A stretch of 64,000 nucleotides of DNA from Legionella_C dresdenensis (GCF_042649825.1 NZ_JBHSAB010000001.1:558001-622000), one strand, 5' to 3'; counted from the first letter of the stretch, positions 8,488-17,799 are shown. The notes: generated by a model from the sequence alone, not told the origin. A program made the numbers and translations.

Positions 8488-9170
8488 TGTGAAACATACC
8501 TCATGTAATTTTTTGAATCCTCACCACAATTAAACAACAGATCAATAATACTTACGCTACCAATAAAGTCACCCCAGAGCTGCTGATATGGCGGGTAATA
8601 GTCATAGTTAAACCAGGTCAGCGTAATGTTTTTATTATTGAACAATTCAGGATCTATATAGCAACGGGCGGCAGGACCAGATACATACTCCGAAGCCCCG
8701 GCCTGAATACACAGATTAATAATACGCTCATTTCTGCATCCATTCAGCTCATAATCCCAAGAATTCGAGATTTTGGTTTTTATTCCCAGATAATTGCAAA
8801 CCAATTCGATAAAATACCTGTTCAATGCAGACAGGTTTTCAAATGATTGTTCATAAGCAGGCGCAAGAATTTGAGCTATCTCCTCATAATGTGCTGCTTT
8901 GCGATAATTGCATTCAAACTTTGCCCAATGCTTTCTTTGCCAATGTTGTGCAGGAACCACAACTTCCCGTATTGTACGATTAATGTCCTGTCCGACAGGG
9001 ATACTAATCCACTCAGTGCCTTTAGGTGTTTTTATCTTATTACGGTTACGCCAGTCATTTTTAGTAAATTGCATCTCGTCATATAAAATAAACTCATCCA
9101 CTGCTGCAATCATATCGAAATAGCCTTTCCAGGGAATATAATTTGACTGAGAAATAGCAATCTTTTTCAT
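8484..9170 (-). CDS. WbqC family protein
   Basis: WbqC-family proteins occur in O-antigen clusters, often beside amino-sugar biosynthesis genes; their exact reaction is not established. The family opening ISQSNYIPWKGYFD is at the N-terminus, followed by YDEMQFTKNDWRNRNKIKTP and ISIPVG. EYVSGPAARCYID and SIIDLLFNCG near the C-terminus complete the pattern. I place the start at ATG 9170 (MKKIAISQ), since the family begins there; the frame extends to 9197. It is the first gene of the six-gene minus-strand operon. The 9198-9315 gap to divergent pgi should carry promoters for both. Confidence 0.85.
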   Translation of the reverse strand: MKKIAISQSNYIPWKGYFDMIAAVDEFILYDEMQFTKNDWRNRNKIKTPKGTEWISIPVGQDINRTIREVVVPAQHWQRKHWAKFECNYRKAAHYEEIAQILAPAYEQSFENLSALNRYFIELVCNYLGIKTKISNSWDYELNGCRNERIINLCIQAGASEYVSGPAARCYIDPELFNNKNITLTWFNYDYYPPYQQLWGDFIGSVSIIDLLFNCGEDSKNYMRYVSQ

Positions 9171-9315
9171 ATTTTTGCCTGATACACGATAAAACATAAA
9201 AATTATGCAGCTATATTACTTGAGATGGCCCATAAGCGGAAGATTAGCTGAACTTAAGGGTTTAATAAATGAGCGAAAAATGATATTTTGAAGCAAAATC
9301 ACAAAGAAGTTACGC

Positions 9316-10791
9316 ATGATGCAATTAACCGAGCTAGGTTCCTGGAAATTACTTGAGCAGCACGCTCATAAAATGAGAGTAAAGAATTTCGGTGATCCTG
9401 ATAAGAGCGACAATACTCTGTCTTTTGTTTCCCATAAAAATATTCAGATCGATTTTAGCTATCAGTGTGCTAACAGACAAACACTCGCTTTATTAGTTGC
9501 GCTGGCAAATGAACGGAATCTGAAAAATAAAATCAAGCAATTATTTCATGGCGAGTTGGTTAACCAAAGTGAACAGAAGCCAGCTCTGCATACCGCTTTA
9601 CGTGCTATGGATAATAAGCCCCTGCTGGTTGATGGCAAAGACATTATGCCGGCTATTTTTGATACACGAGCGAAAATTGCGAATATTGCTGAACGCATGA
9701 ATTCTGGCCGGTGGATTGGTTATTCTGGCAAAGCCATTACCGATATCGTTAATATTGGCATTGGCGGCTCTGATTTAGGGCCACGTTTCTGCATGAAAGC
9801 ATTGTCTGATTTGACCAATATTAATTTGCGTTATCATTTTATATCCGATGTTGATCCTAACGCCTTTGGCAAAGTTGTCAAATACCTAAACCCGGAAACA
9901 ACGCTTTTTATTATCGCTTCCAAATCCTTTACTACCCGAGAAACGCTTTATAATGCCAAAAAAGCCTTAGCCTGGATTAATCAACCCTTTTTTGTTGATC
10001 GACATTTTATTGCTGTAACCGCCAACGCTAAAAAAGCACATGAAACAGGAATTAATAATGTCCTGCCAATATGGGATTGGGTTGGTGGACGTTATTCGTC
10101 CTGCTCAGCAATTAATTTAATTACAGCAATCGCTATTGGGCATGAGCAGTTTATGGAATTACTGGCTGGTGCGAATAGTATGGATCATCATTTTTACAAT
10201 ACCGAATTTGATTGTAATCTGCCTGTCTTGCTTGCGCTGTTTGGAATCTGGAATAACAACTTTTTGCATATCCATAATCTTCTAATGCTGGCGTACGCGC
10301 AGCAGCTTGAGTATTTCATTCCGTTTATCCAACAGATTGATATGGAGAGTAATGGTAAATCAGTAGATAATAGCCGCCGCTCGGTAAACTATGCCACAGG
10401 ACCTATGATTTGGGGAGGTCTTGGTAATCAGGCGCAGCATAGTTATTTCCAGCTTTTATGCCAAGGGACTCACCGTCTGACTGTCGACTTTATCACTATG
10501 AAGTCTTATGACCAATATCTAATTAATCAAATGTGCGCTGCAAAAATGGGCGTGCTAAGCCAGGGAGTTTATAACACTGAAAAGCCTGATTACTGTATTC
10601 CAGGCAATATTCCGCTGAATAACATTATCCTTGCCGACTGCACGCCTTTTACTATAGGCCAGTTGATTGCCCTTTATGAGCATAAAATATATGTTCAAAG
10701 TGTAATCTGGGATATTAACCCATTTGACCAGCCTGGAGTCGAAAGCGCTAAACAGCATACACTGTTAAAATCAGCCTCTGAGCTTAACTAA
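9316..10791 (+). CDS. pgi: Glucose-6-phosphate isomerase-family protein, atypical active site
   Basis: Phosphoglucose isomerase family: interconverts glucose-6-phosphate and fructose-6-phosphate, feeding nucleotide-sugar synthesis. IGIGGSDLGPRF, IASKSFTTRETL and GGRYSSCSAINL are present, as is the C-terminal ALYEHKIYVQSVIW followed by FDQPGVESAK, which retains the catalytic-type Lys. Two departures are visible. The usual WGEPGTNGQH segment reads WGGLGNQAQH, replacing the Glu that acts as catalytic base. The usual D-H-H-Q segment reads S-Y-D-Q, so the active-site His is not seen. At 491 residues it is shorter than E. coli Pgi (549). It may be a lineage variant or a divergent enzyme. It lies in the polysaccharide locus and converges with wecE by an 8-base overlap. 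Confidence 0.85.
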   Translation: MMQLTELGSWKLLEQHAHKMRVKNFGDPDKSDNTLSFVSHKNIQIDFSYQCANRQTLALLVALANERNLKNKIKQLFHGELVNQSEQKPALHTALRAMDNKPLLVDGKDIMPAIFDTRAKIANIAERMNSGRWIGYSGKAITDIVNIGIGGSDLGPRFCMKALSDLTNINLRYHFISDVDPNAFGKVVKYLNPETTLFIIASKSFTTRETLYNAKKALAWINQPFFVDRHFIAVTANAKKAHETGINNVLPIWDWVGGRYSSCSAINLITAIAIGHEQFMELLAGANSMDHHFYNTEFDCNLPVLLALFGIWNNNFLHIHNLLMLAYAQQLEYFIPFIQQIDMESNGKSVDNSRRSVNYATGPMIWGGLGNQAQHSYFQLLCQGTHRLTVDFITMKSYDQYLINQMCAAKMGVLSQGVYNTEKPDYCIPGNIPLNNIILADCTPFTIGQLIALYEHKIYVQSVIWDINPFDQPGVESAKQHTLLKSASELN

Positions 10792-11914
10792 AAAAGCGAA
10801 CAACAGCTTTAATGACAGTATCTACTTTGTCATCGGTTAAATTAAACCATAATGGCAAGCGAACCAGTCGCTCGCTTTCCGTTGTGGTATGAATATCCTC
10901 GCCAGCAAAAACCCCATATTTCATTCCGGCAGGACTGGAATGTAATGGAACATAATGGAAAACTGTTTGAACGTCAGACTGTTTCATAAAGTTAATAAAA
11001 GCAGTACGCGTTTGAAAATCGGTGCACCTCAGGTAATACATATGGGCATTATGGCTGCATCCTTCCGGAATTACAGGTCGTGCCGCTTCACCGCTTTTTT
11101 CCAAATACTCAAAAGCCGTATGGTAGTTATTCCAAATTGCCAGCCGGCGATCATTAATTTCAATTGCTGCATCAAGCTGGGCTTGCAGGTAGGCGGCTTG
11201 TAATTCGCCAGGCAAATAGCTTGAGCCAATATCACGCCAGGTATATTTATCAACTTGTCCACGTAGAAACTGTGAGCGATTAGTGCCTTTCTCGCGCATA
11301 ACCTCCGCACGCTCAACAAAATCGGGATCATTAATTAATAAGGCCCCGCCTTCACCACCAGAAGTATAATTTTTGGTTTCATGAAAACTGAAACAACCCA
11401 AATGCCCTATTGTTCCTAATGGCTGGCCGAAATAATTTGCCATGACGCCTTGAGCTGCGTCTTCAATAACAAAGAGATTATGTTTTTCTGCAATGGCCAT
11501 TATTGTATTCATTTCACAGGCTACGCCAGCATAGTGCACAGGTACAATTGCTTTGGTTCTAGATGTAATTGCAGCTTCAATTTTGTTTTCATCAATATTT
11601 TTAGTATCTGGCCGAATATCCACAAAAACAATTTTTGCGCCGCGTAATACAAACGCATTGGCGGTGCTGACAAAAGTATAGGACGGCATGATTACTTCAT
11701 CGCCCGGCTGAATATCGATAAGTAATGCAGACATTTCCAAAGCGGCTGTGCAGGATGGGGTAAGTAAAGCTTTCAGACACCCAAAGTTAGTTTCAAACCA
11801 TTGCTGGCAGTTACGTGTATAAAAACCATCACCCGATAATTTCTGATTCCGGATTGCATTTAATACCAGGTTATCTTCATTGCCTATATAGGGAGCTTGG
11901 TTAAATAAAATCAT
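10784..11914 (-). CDS. wecE: dTDP-4-amino-4,6-dideoxygalactose transaminase WecE/RffA
   Basis: PLP-dependent sugar aminotransferase of the DegT/DnrJ/EryC1/StrS family, converting dTDP-4-keto-6-deoxyglucose to dTDP-4-amino-4,6-dideoxygalactose (dTDP-Fuc4N). Its sequence closely follows E. coli WecE as I know it: PSYTFVSTANAFVLRGA, VPVHYAGVACEMNTIMA, IEDAAQGVMA and, near residue 180, SFHETKNYTSGGEGG with the PLP Lys. KGTNRSQFLRGQVDKYTWRD is also WecE-specific. The length of 376 equals the E. coli enzyme. It follows rfbA and rfbB, which make its substrate, so the three genes form a pathway operon. An AGGGT sequence precedes the ATG. Confidence 0.93.
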   Translation of the reverse strand: MILFNQAPYIGNEDNLVLNAIRNQKLSGDGFYTRNCQQWFETNFGCLKALLTPSCTAALEMSALLIDIQPGDEVIMPSYTFVSTANAFVLRGAKIVFVDIRPDTKNIDENKIEAAITSRTKAIVPVHYAGVACEMNTIMAIAEKHNLFVIEDAAQGVMANYFGQPLGTIGHLGCFSFHETKNYTSGGEGGALLINDPDFVERAEVMREKGTNRSQFLRGQVDKYTWRDIGSSYLPGELQAAYLQAQLDAAIEINDRRLAIWNNYHTAFEYLEKSGEAARPVIPEGCSHNAHMYYLRCTDFQTRTAFINFMKQSDVQTVFHYVPLHSSPAGMKYGVFAGEDIHTTTESERLVRLPLWFNLTDDKVDTVIKAVVRFFS

Positions 11915-11924
11915 AATAATACCC

Positions 11925-12807
11925 TTAGATCACAGATTCTGTCTCATTAAATAATGAGAGTAAATAACTGCCATAACTATTGTTGCGATACTGTTGAGCT
12001 AGATCATATAACTCTGCTTCTGACAACCAGCCATTTTTATAAGCAATTTCCTCAAGGCATGCAATTTTAAAACCCTGCCGGTGTTCAATAGTCTGAACAA
12101 ACATCCCCGCTTCCAACAGACTTTCATAAGTTCCGGTATCCAGCCATGCAAAGCCGCGGCCCAGCAGTTCAACTCTCAGCTGGTTTAATTCCAGATATAT
12201 CTGATTGATTGAAGTAATCTCATACTCACCACGATTTGACGGCCTGATTTGTCTGGCAAAGTCAACCACATGGTTATCATAAAAATAAAGACCAGTTACC
12301 GCATAATTTGATTTTGGGTTCTCGGGTTTTTACTGCTTGCATTCTGTCATTAAAACTAACTACACCAAAGCGACCAGGATCTTTCACTTGATAGCCAAAA
12401 ACAGTAGCCCCATTCTGGCGTGCAGCAACACTCCGCAGTAGAGGAGTAAACCCCTGACCATAAAAAATATTGTCACCCAAAACCAAAGCGACATTATTTC
12501 CAGCAATAAACTCTTCGGCAATAATAAACGCCTGGGCAATTCCTTCTGGTTTTGCCTGAACAGCGTAGCTTAAATTAATCCCAAAGTTAGAACCGTCATT
12601 TAATAACCGCTCAAAAGAAGGTTTGTCTTCAGGTGTGGTGATAATCAGAATATCTTTTATACCTGCCAGCATTAATACGGACAACGGATAATATATCATG
12701 GGCTTATCATAAATGGGTAATAATTGTTTTGATATGCCTTTGGTAATCGGGTGCAGTCTGGTTCCTGCCCCGCCTGCAAGAACGATACCTTTAGTCTTTA
12801 TGTCCAT
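11925..12807 (-). pseudogene. rfbA: rfbA/rmlA glucose-1-phosphate thymidylyltransferase, frameshifted
   Basis: Homologue of the enzyme joining glucose-1-phosphate and dTTP to dTDP-glucose, split into two frames. The first frame (12277-12807) opens with GIVLAGGAGTRLHPIT and runs through LGDNIFYGQGF to FGVVSFND, then goes out of frame. The other frame resumes the family sequence with KPENPKSNYAVTGLYFYD and continues through WLDTGTYESLLEA, NNYGSYL to 11925. The break is at about 12325-12333, in a short A-rich stretch of the coding strand. Compared with E. coli RmlA, about four residues equivalent to SLEE are missing there, so a small deletion (about 11 bases) is more likely than a single-base error. 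Either the gene is inactive or the assembly is wrong here. Confidence 0.85.
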
Positions 12808-12808
12808 C

Positions 12809-13831
12809 TTATTCCTGTCTCTCTAATGAATATTGCTTCAGATACCACTGGATCGTTTTCGCAATTCCGGTATGAAATTTTTCTTTTGGCTCCCAGCCCA
12901 ACTCGCGTTTTATTTTGCTGTTATCAATTGCATAGCGTCTATCATGACCTTTTCTATCATTAACAAACTGAATTAAATCAGCGTAACTTTTGACCCCTGC
13001 CGGTTTATTGGGCGCCATTTGCTCCAGAAGCTCGCATATCATATGGACTATATCAATATTTTTTATCTGGTTTTGGCCGCCAATATTATAAGTCTCTCCA
13101 ATTTTCCCCTGTTCTAAAACCAATTGCAGTGCTCGCGCATGATCCTCAACATATAACCAATCACGAATCTGAGCGCCATCGCCATACACAGGCAGCGGCT
13201 TGCCTGAAATAGCATTATGGATCATTAATGGAATCAATTTTTCAGGAAACTGACGCGGCCCGTAATTATTAGAACAATTTGTAATTACAACCGGTAAACC
13301 ATAAGTCCTGTGCCACGCTCGTACCAGATGATCAGAGCTGGCTTTACTCGCTGAATAGGGCGAACTAGGCGCATAAGCCGTCGTCTCTGTAAAAGGCGCG
13401 TCATCTACCTCCAGGTCACCATACACTTCATCGGTAGAAATATGATGAAATCTGAACTGACTGCGAGCAGCTTCTGGAAGTGTCTGCCAGTACTCATACG
13501 CCGCCTGCAATAAATTAAACGTGCCGACAACATTGGTCTGGATAAAATCAGCAGGTCCGCTAATAGAGCGATCGACATGGGTTTCTGCTGCCAAATGCAT
13601 TACGCCATCAGGCTTATACTCATCAAAAAGTCTTCTGATTTCAGGTAAACAAACAATATCAACCTGCTCGAAGAAATAGCGAGTACTGGCAGTAATTGAA
13701 ACCAATGAATTTAAATCTGCCGCATAAGTCAGTTTATCAATATTAACGATCGTATGTTCAGTATTTGCAATCAGATTGTGAATTACTGCTGAACCGATAA
13801 AACCGGCTCCGCCGGTTACAAAAATTTTCAT
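12809..13831 (-). CDS. rfbB: dTDP-glucose 4,6-dehydratase RfbB/RmlB
   Basis: NAD-dependent short-chain dehydrogenase/reductase that converts dTDP-glucose to dTDP-4-keto-6-deoxyglucose. The Rossmann motif GGAGFIG is at residues 7-13 and HLAAETHVDRSI near 79-90. The catalytic ISTDEVYGDL is near 130 and YSASKASSDHLV near 158-169. NNYGPRQFPEKLIP and GDGAQIRDWLYVEDH follow as in RmlB/RffG. The length of 340 is typical. It heads the rfbB-rfbA-wecE group. Its substrate would come from RfbA, whose gene here is interrupted. Confidence 0.95.
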   Translation of the reverse strand: MKIFVTGGAGFIGSAVIHNLIANTEHTIVNIDKLTYAADLNSLVSITASTRYFFEQVDIVCLPEIRRLFDEYKPDGVMHLAAETHVDRSISGPADFIQTNVVGTFNLLQAAYEYWQTLPEAARSQFRFHHISTDEVYGDLEVDDAPFTETTAYAPSSPYSASKASSDHLVRAWHRTYGLPVVITNCSNNYGPRQFPEKLIPLMIHNAISGKPLPVYGDGAQIRDWLYVEDHARALQLVLEQGKIGETYNIGGQNQIKNIDIVHMICELLEQMAPNKPAGVKSYADLIQFVNDRKGHDRRYAIDNSKIKRELGWEPKEKFHTGIAKTIQWYLKQYSLERQE

Positions 13832-13941
13832 AATTATTATTTATCTATATTGAATGATACTACCGTGACACAAAATGCCAACAGTTCCCTTATCTATTGC
13901 AGCAAAGATGTTTTGCAGCATTAAAACTTTGTTCACAGAGC

Positions 13942-15537
13942 CTAGGCCCAATTCGGAAATTTAACAATACTCACATCACCTGGAAAAACTAAAAAATATT
14001 CCTTATTATCTGAAACCAGTGAACTACAATATGTCTGTTCTTTCTTAAAAAAATGCTGATTAAGTTCTATTTTATGAACGGTTTCTTGCAGATCGGCTAT
14101 TGTCTGTGCGATTAGCTTTTTATCCATCTCGGCGAGATTCGGATATTTCTTGTCCACATCATTGCGTAAAAAACTCAATGCGCCTTTGGCATAGCTCAAA
14201 AAATCCCGACACTGATTAGAGATAAACCCAAAGTTATAAACATAAGATGTTATCGGGTGATACATGAGCGCTTCACGGTAAGCAAGGCTTCCTGCATAGT
14301 ATTTATCCAGAACAATAGCATGCATGGGATCAGCCTTAATTTTATCAAAATCGGCTTTTTGTTTTAAAGGATACTGCGAAAAAACCTGAAATTGTCTGTC
14401 GTCAAATGCGAACCCCTGCAGGTTACTAAAAAAACATCCTAATAACATTGTAAATAACAATACCAGCCTTGTAATCCGCTTCCCATGTTCTGGTGTATAT
14501 AAACTTTGCCAGAAAAATACTATATTTAAAGCACCTAATACACTATTGGTATAGTCTTGAATGTCTTTCATTTCAGAAATTGAAAATCCATTCAGCAGAT
14601 TAAAATTACTCAGTAAAAAAGTTGCCACAGTAGTAATCAATAACCAGTTACGGGCATTTTGATTACCTGGTTTTTTTATAAAATTGGAAATAATATAGAG
14701 TATTAATCCGAAAACAGTTGTCACTGGAATAAAAAGATATCTTATCTCTGCGTAATTAAAAAATACTTGCGCCAGCTCCTGGCGAGTTTCAGGACTTAGT
14801 GAAACATAGAAAGCAAGCCTGGTAAAAAAAACGAGTATCAAATAGCTAAGCAATGAAATAACGCCAATCCTTGCAATCGGGTTTCTGATAACAATGCTGC
14901 GTTCTATAAAACAATAAAGCAAAAAATAAACATAACCCACAAAAACGGTAAAATGTAAGAAAAACAATGGCGCGAGAAGCAATAATTTGTTTTGATTAAA
15001 ATGAAGATAGAGGAAACCAAAAAAGACAATAAAAAAATAACCTAAAAAGGGTGACGGTACTCTGAATACCGACGGGTAAGTTTCCCAACCAGCAACTAAA
15101 TGATATAAATGGTCAGCGGTAGGTTGAACAATATAGTGACTGATTAAGGGATTCGCCCGGTTAAATAAAATTGAGCCAAAAATAATAATTAAAGCATAAT
15201 ATACCGCCAGAGGTTTTATTATTTTCTGTTTTTGCACTATTTTAACTAACAGAGCAAACATGATAGGTAATAAAATCAAATTGCAGGCCAGTGTTATATT
15301 CGCACCTGAAATCCCAATATACTGCAAGAATTCAAGTAAATAATAATAAAAACAACCCGGCGAATTTTTTACGCCCTGTATTGCCTGGATAGTTAAAAAA
15401 GTTTCCTCGTCCCAGGCAGTAACCGTGTAATGCGCCCCAGAAATCAGGACTAATAATTGCGGGATTATACAAGAGAAAAAGAAGAGTCCTGCAACTATTA
15501 TTGAAAACCCATAACTTGGGTAAGAATATTTTTTCAA
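13942..15537 (-). CDS. Multi-span membrane protein of polysaccharide locus, possible GT-C-type enzyme
   Basis: No family recognised with certainty. The product (about 531 residues) has roughly nine to eleven hydrophobic segments and a soluble C-terminal region of about 130 residues. The first periplasmic loop contains TVTAWDEETFLTIQA; an acidic D-E pair in the first loop is typical of GT-C glycosyltransferases that use lipid-phosphate sugars, so such a role is possible but unproven. The open frame extends to a TTG at 15567; I prefer the TTG at 15537, which has AAGGAG 11 bases upstream, though both are weak. It is adjacent to the WecA/WbpL-type gene at 15571 and may be in the same transcript. 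Confidence 0.55.
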   Translation of the reverse strand: MKKYSYPSYGFSIIVAGLFFFSCIIPQLLVLISGAHYTVTAWDEETFLTIQAIQGVKNSPGCFYYYLLEFLQYIGISGANITLACNLILLPIMFALLVKIVQKQKIIKPLAVYYALIIIFGSILFNRANPLISHYIVQPTADHLYHLVAGWETYPSVFRVPSPFLGYFFIVFFGFLYLHFNQNKLLLLAPLFFLHFTVFVGYVYFLLYCFIERSIVIRNPIARIGVISLLSYLILVFFTRLAFYVSLSPETRQELAQVFFNYAEIRYLFIPVTTVFGLILYIISNFIKKPGNQNARNWLLITTVATFLLSNFNLLNGFSISEMKDIQDYTNSVLGALNIVFFWQSLYTPEHGKRITRLVLLFTMLLGCFFSNLQGFAFDDRQFQVFSQYPLKQKADFDKIKADPMHAIVLDKYYAGSLAYREALMYHPITSYVYNFGFISNQCRDFLSYAKGALSFLRNDVDKKYPNLAEMDKKLIAQTIADLQETVHKIELNQHFFKKEQTYCSSLVSDNKEYFLVFPGDVSIVKFPNWA

Positions 15538-15570
15538 AATCGAATCCACTCCTTGCAACTTGCGCAAACG

Positions 15571-16620
15571 TTATTTTTTTCCTGCCTGATATTTTAGAGC
15601 AAGGATTACCAGAGGAATATAAGCTATCAATACGCCTAAAAGGCCATTAATCAGCTTATCGCTTACCAGTATCGCAAGGGGAAGCAGCCATAAGGCATTA
15701 ATAAACACAACAGCAAGGGTTACCTTTAAATGACTGCCGTAATAGCGTGCCGCATGTTGATAGGCATGGCTATTATGCGCTTCTGCCAGATTTTCTTTAT
15801 TAAGGGCTCGCCGCAATAATGTCATGGTGGCATCTACGATAAAAACCCCTAATAAAATTAGCCAGCTCCATAAATAATCAGGGTTAACTGTTGCTGCCTG
15901 AATTGAGAACACACCCAACACTAATCCTAAAAAACCACTACCGGCATCCCCCATAAAAATACGAGCCGGCGGAAAATTCCAAATTAAAAAACCGGCAACA
16001 GTTCCTGCCAGTACAAGCGGTAAAATCATTGCCGGGCCGTTTCCTTGCAGATAATAAATTATTGCCGCGCCACAGCAGCAAAAAATTGCTTCGCTGGCTG
16101 CAATGCCATCAATGCCATCCATGAAATTATATAAATTTAACAGCCAGACAAGATAAAAAACAGCCAGTAAATTTGTGAATACGACTGATGTCAGTTTCAG
16201 GCTGCCGATTTCAATAGCCGGCATACCACCTACCAATAATAGTGCCAGACTACAACTGGCGAAATGGACAAGTAACCGCTTTTTAGCGGAGACACCTTGC
16301 CTGTCATCCAGAAAACCGATGCTGGCAATCAGTATGCCGGAAATCAGCAGACTTAACATGTCTGATAACGTAACCAGTTTTACGGTAAACAAAACCAGCA
16401 GTGATAACAAAAAAATAATGACAAAAACTAGACCGCCGCCACGGGGGGTTGGCACTTTATGAGCGCTACGGTGGTTAGGCATATCCAGGATTTGGTTAGC
16501 CAGCGAATACTTACGGAATGAGCCGGTTAACAGATAGGAAATAGTGAGGATCAAAATCAGATACAATCCAGGCATTCGCACTCCATAGTTTAAAACGTAG
16601 CTATCTATAAAAACCCGCAT
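15571..16620 (-). CDS. Undecaprenyl-phosphate HexNAc-1-phosphate transferase, WecA/WbpL family
   Basis: Initiating polyprenyl-phosphate sugar-phosphate transferase of the MraY/WecA family, which starts O-unit assembly on undecaprenyl phosphate at the inner membrane. About ten to eleven helices are visible. Family motifs are in order: DMPNHRSAHKVPTPRGGG near 40-57, GFLDDRQG near 102-109, NLYNFMDGIDGIA near 161-173 and FPPARIFMGDAGSGFLG near 216-232, which hold the metal-binding aspartates. It resembles WbpL (349 residues here) in its short C-terminal tail. GAGGAAAT lies before ATG 16620, so I keep that start over the internal Met at residue 16. The divergent epimerase gene next door is a common partner of WbpL-type genes. 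Confidence 0.9.
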   Translation of the reverse strand: MRVFIDSYVLNYGVRMPGLYLILILTISYLLTGSFRKYSLANQILDMPNHRSAHKVPTPRGGGLVFVIIFLLSLLVLFTVKLVTLSDMLSLLISGILIASIGFLDDRQGVSAKKRLLVHFASCSLALLLVGGMPAIEIGSLKLTSVVFTNLLAVFYLVWLLNLYNFMDGIDGIAASEAIFCCCGAAIIYYLQGNGPAMILPLVLAGTVAGFLIWNFPPARIFMGDAGSGFLGLVLGVFSIQAATVNPDYLWSWLILLGVFIVDATMTLLRRALNKENLAEAHNSHAYQHAARYYGSHLKVTLAVVFINALWLLPLAILVSDKLINGLLGVLIAYIPLVILALKYQAGKK

Positions 16621-16762
16621 ATTATTTCCTCAATACAGGCGAATTACAAGCTATTCCAAAGCATGACCCGGCAAAAAAATTATAAAAGCGCTTTACAAGC
16701 AATTTAGGGAAACATATATTGCCGATAAATACTAAAAGTTACATCTTTAGGAAGGATATTAC

Positions 16763-17716
16763 ATGAGACTGCTCGTCACTGGAGCTACAGGCTTTGTTGG
16801 CAGGGAATTAATTTCTTTGCTTTCCAAACAGGATTTCGAGATTAACATGACTACCCGCTCGCCTGAAAAACTGGCCATGGGCAGTAATATTCATGTGTTT
16901 CCAGGAATAAATTTGTCAGAACAGACTGATTGGCAACCCGCCCTGACTGGTTGTGATATCGTTGTTCATCTTGCTGCACGCGTTCATATTCTCAATGATT
17001 CCGCTGCAAACCCACTAGAGGAATTCAGAGCAGTAAATACCGCAGGAACCATTAATTTGGCTAAACAGGCTGCTGCTGCCGGGGTAAAACGATTTATTTT
17101 TGTTAGCTCAGCACATGTGCTAGGAAATCAGTCAACTAATAAACTGCTTGATGAAAGTGCCCCTTATGCGCCTCATACAGATTATGCGATTTCAAAAATG
17201 GAGGCTGAGCTGGAATTAAAAGCGCTTGCAGCGAAAACCAATATGAAATTGGTCATTATTCGCCCGCCCTTGGTTTACGGCAGCGAAGTTGCGGGCAATC
17301 TCCAGCGGCTTATGTGGCTATTAACAACTGGAATACCGTTACCATTTGCCAATGCAGTCAATAAAAGAAGTATGATTGCCAGCGCCAATCTTGTTGATTT
17401 CATTTCCGTTTGCATAACCCATCCTAACGCAGCAAATGAAACGTTCGTAGTGACAGACAATCAGGATATTTCTACCGCACAGTTAATCCGGCTTCTGGCA
17501 AAAGGTATGGGAATCAAACCGCGTCTGTTTGCTTTCCCTATTTTTTTGCTGCGTACCAGCTGCAAACTACTTAAGTGTAAAATGCTCTTCAATCAGCTAT
17601 ACGGTTCGTTACAACTTGACGCGACCAAATCCAGAGAATTATTACAGTGGCAACCGCCGGTTGAGGTTGAGCGAGCCCTTTTTTTAACAGGCCAGGGATA
17701 TATAAAGAGCAGATAG
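16763..17716 (+). CDS. NAD-dependent nucleotide-sugar epimerase/dehydratase (extended SDR)
   Basis: Extended short-chain dehydrogenase acting on a nucleotide sugar, most like the WbpV/UDP-GlcNAc 4-epimerase or UDP-QuiNAc dehydrogenase group found beside WbpL-type transferases. LVTGATGFVGREL at residues 3-15 is the NAD-binding motif, VHLAARVHI near 70 and YAISKMEAEL near 142 the YxxxK pair. RPPLVYGSEVAGN follows. At 317 residues it has the usual length. AGGAAGG precedes the ATG. It is divergent from the initiating transferase and is followed by a secreted hydrolase. Choice of substrate is inference from position. Confidence 0.8.
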   Translation: MRLLVTGATGFVGRELISLLSKQDFEINMTTRSPEKLAMGSNIHVFPGINLSEQTDWQPALTGCDIVVHLAARVHILNDSAANPLEEFRAVNTAGTINLAKQAAAAGVKRFIFVSSAHVLGNQSTNKLLDESAPYAPHTDYAISKMEAELELKALAAKTNMKLVIIRPPLVYGSEVAGNLQRLMWLLTTGIPLPFANAVNKRSMIASANLVDFISVCITHPNAANETFVVTDNQDISTAQLIRLLAKGMGIKPRLFAFPIFLLRTSCKLLKCKMLFNQLYGSLQLDATKSRELLQWQPPVEVERALFLTGQGYIKSR

Positions 17717-17799
17717 ACGGCTTGAAATTTTAGCGATTTTCTGATTGAATATGCCCCCCCTTGGGGCTATCTATCCATCTTATCATAAGGCAGGAGAGC

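Noticed and set aside
11925..12269. Separate small gene downstream of rfbA
   Set aside because: It is the C-terminal third of RmlA in another frame (WLDTGTYESLLEA and NNYGSYL match the family), so it belongs to the interrupted rfbA.
16721..16728. GCCGATAA, a sigma-28 -10-like box before the epimerase gene
   Set aside because: No TAAA-type -35 element at the required 11-base spacing, and the gene is not flagellar; likely chance.
17752..17768. GCCCC-GGGGC hairpin after the epimerase gene as terminator
   Set aside because: Short stem, no T-tract, and it overlaps the ribosome-binding region upstream of the SGNH hydrolase gene.
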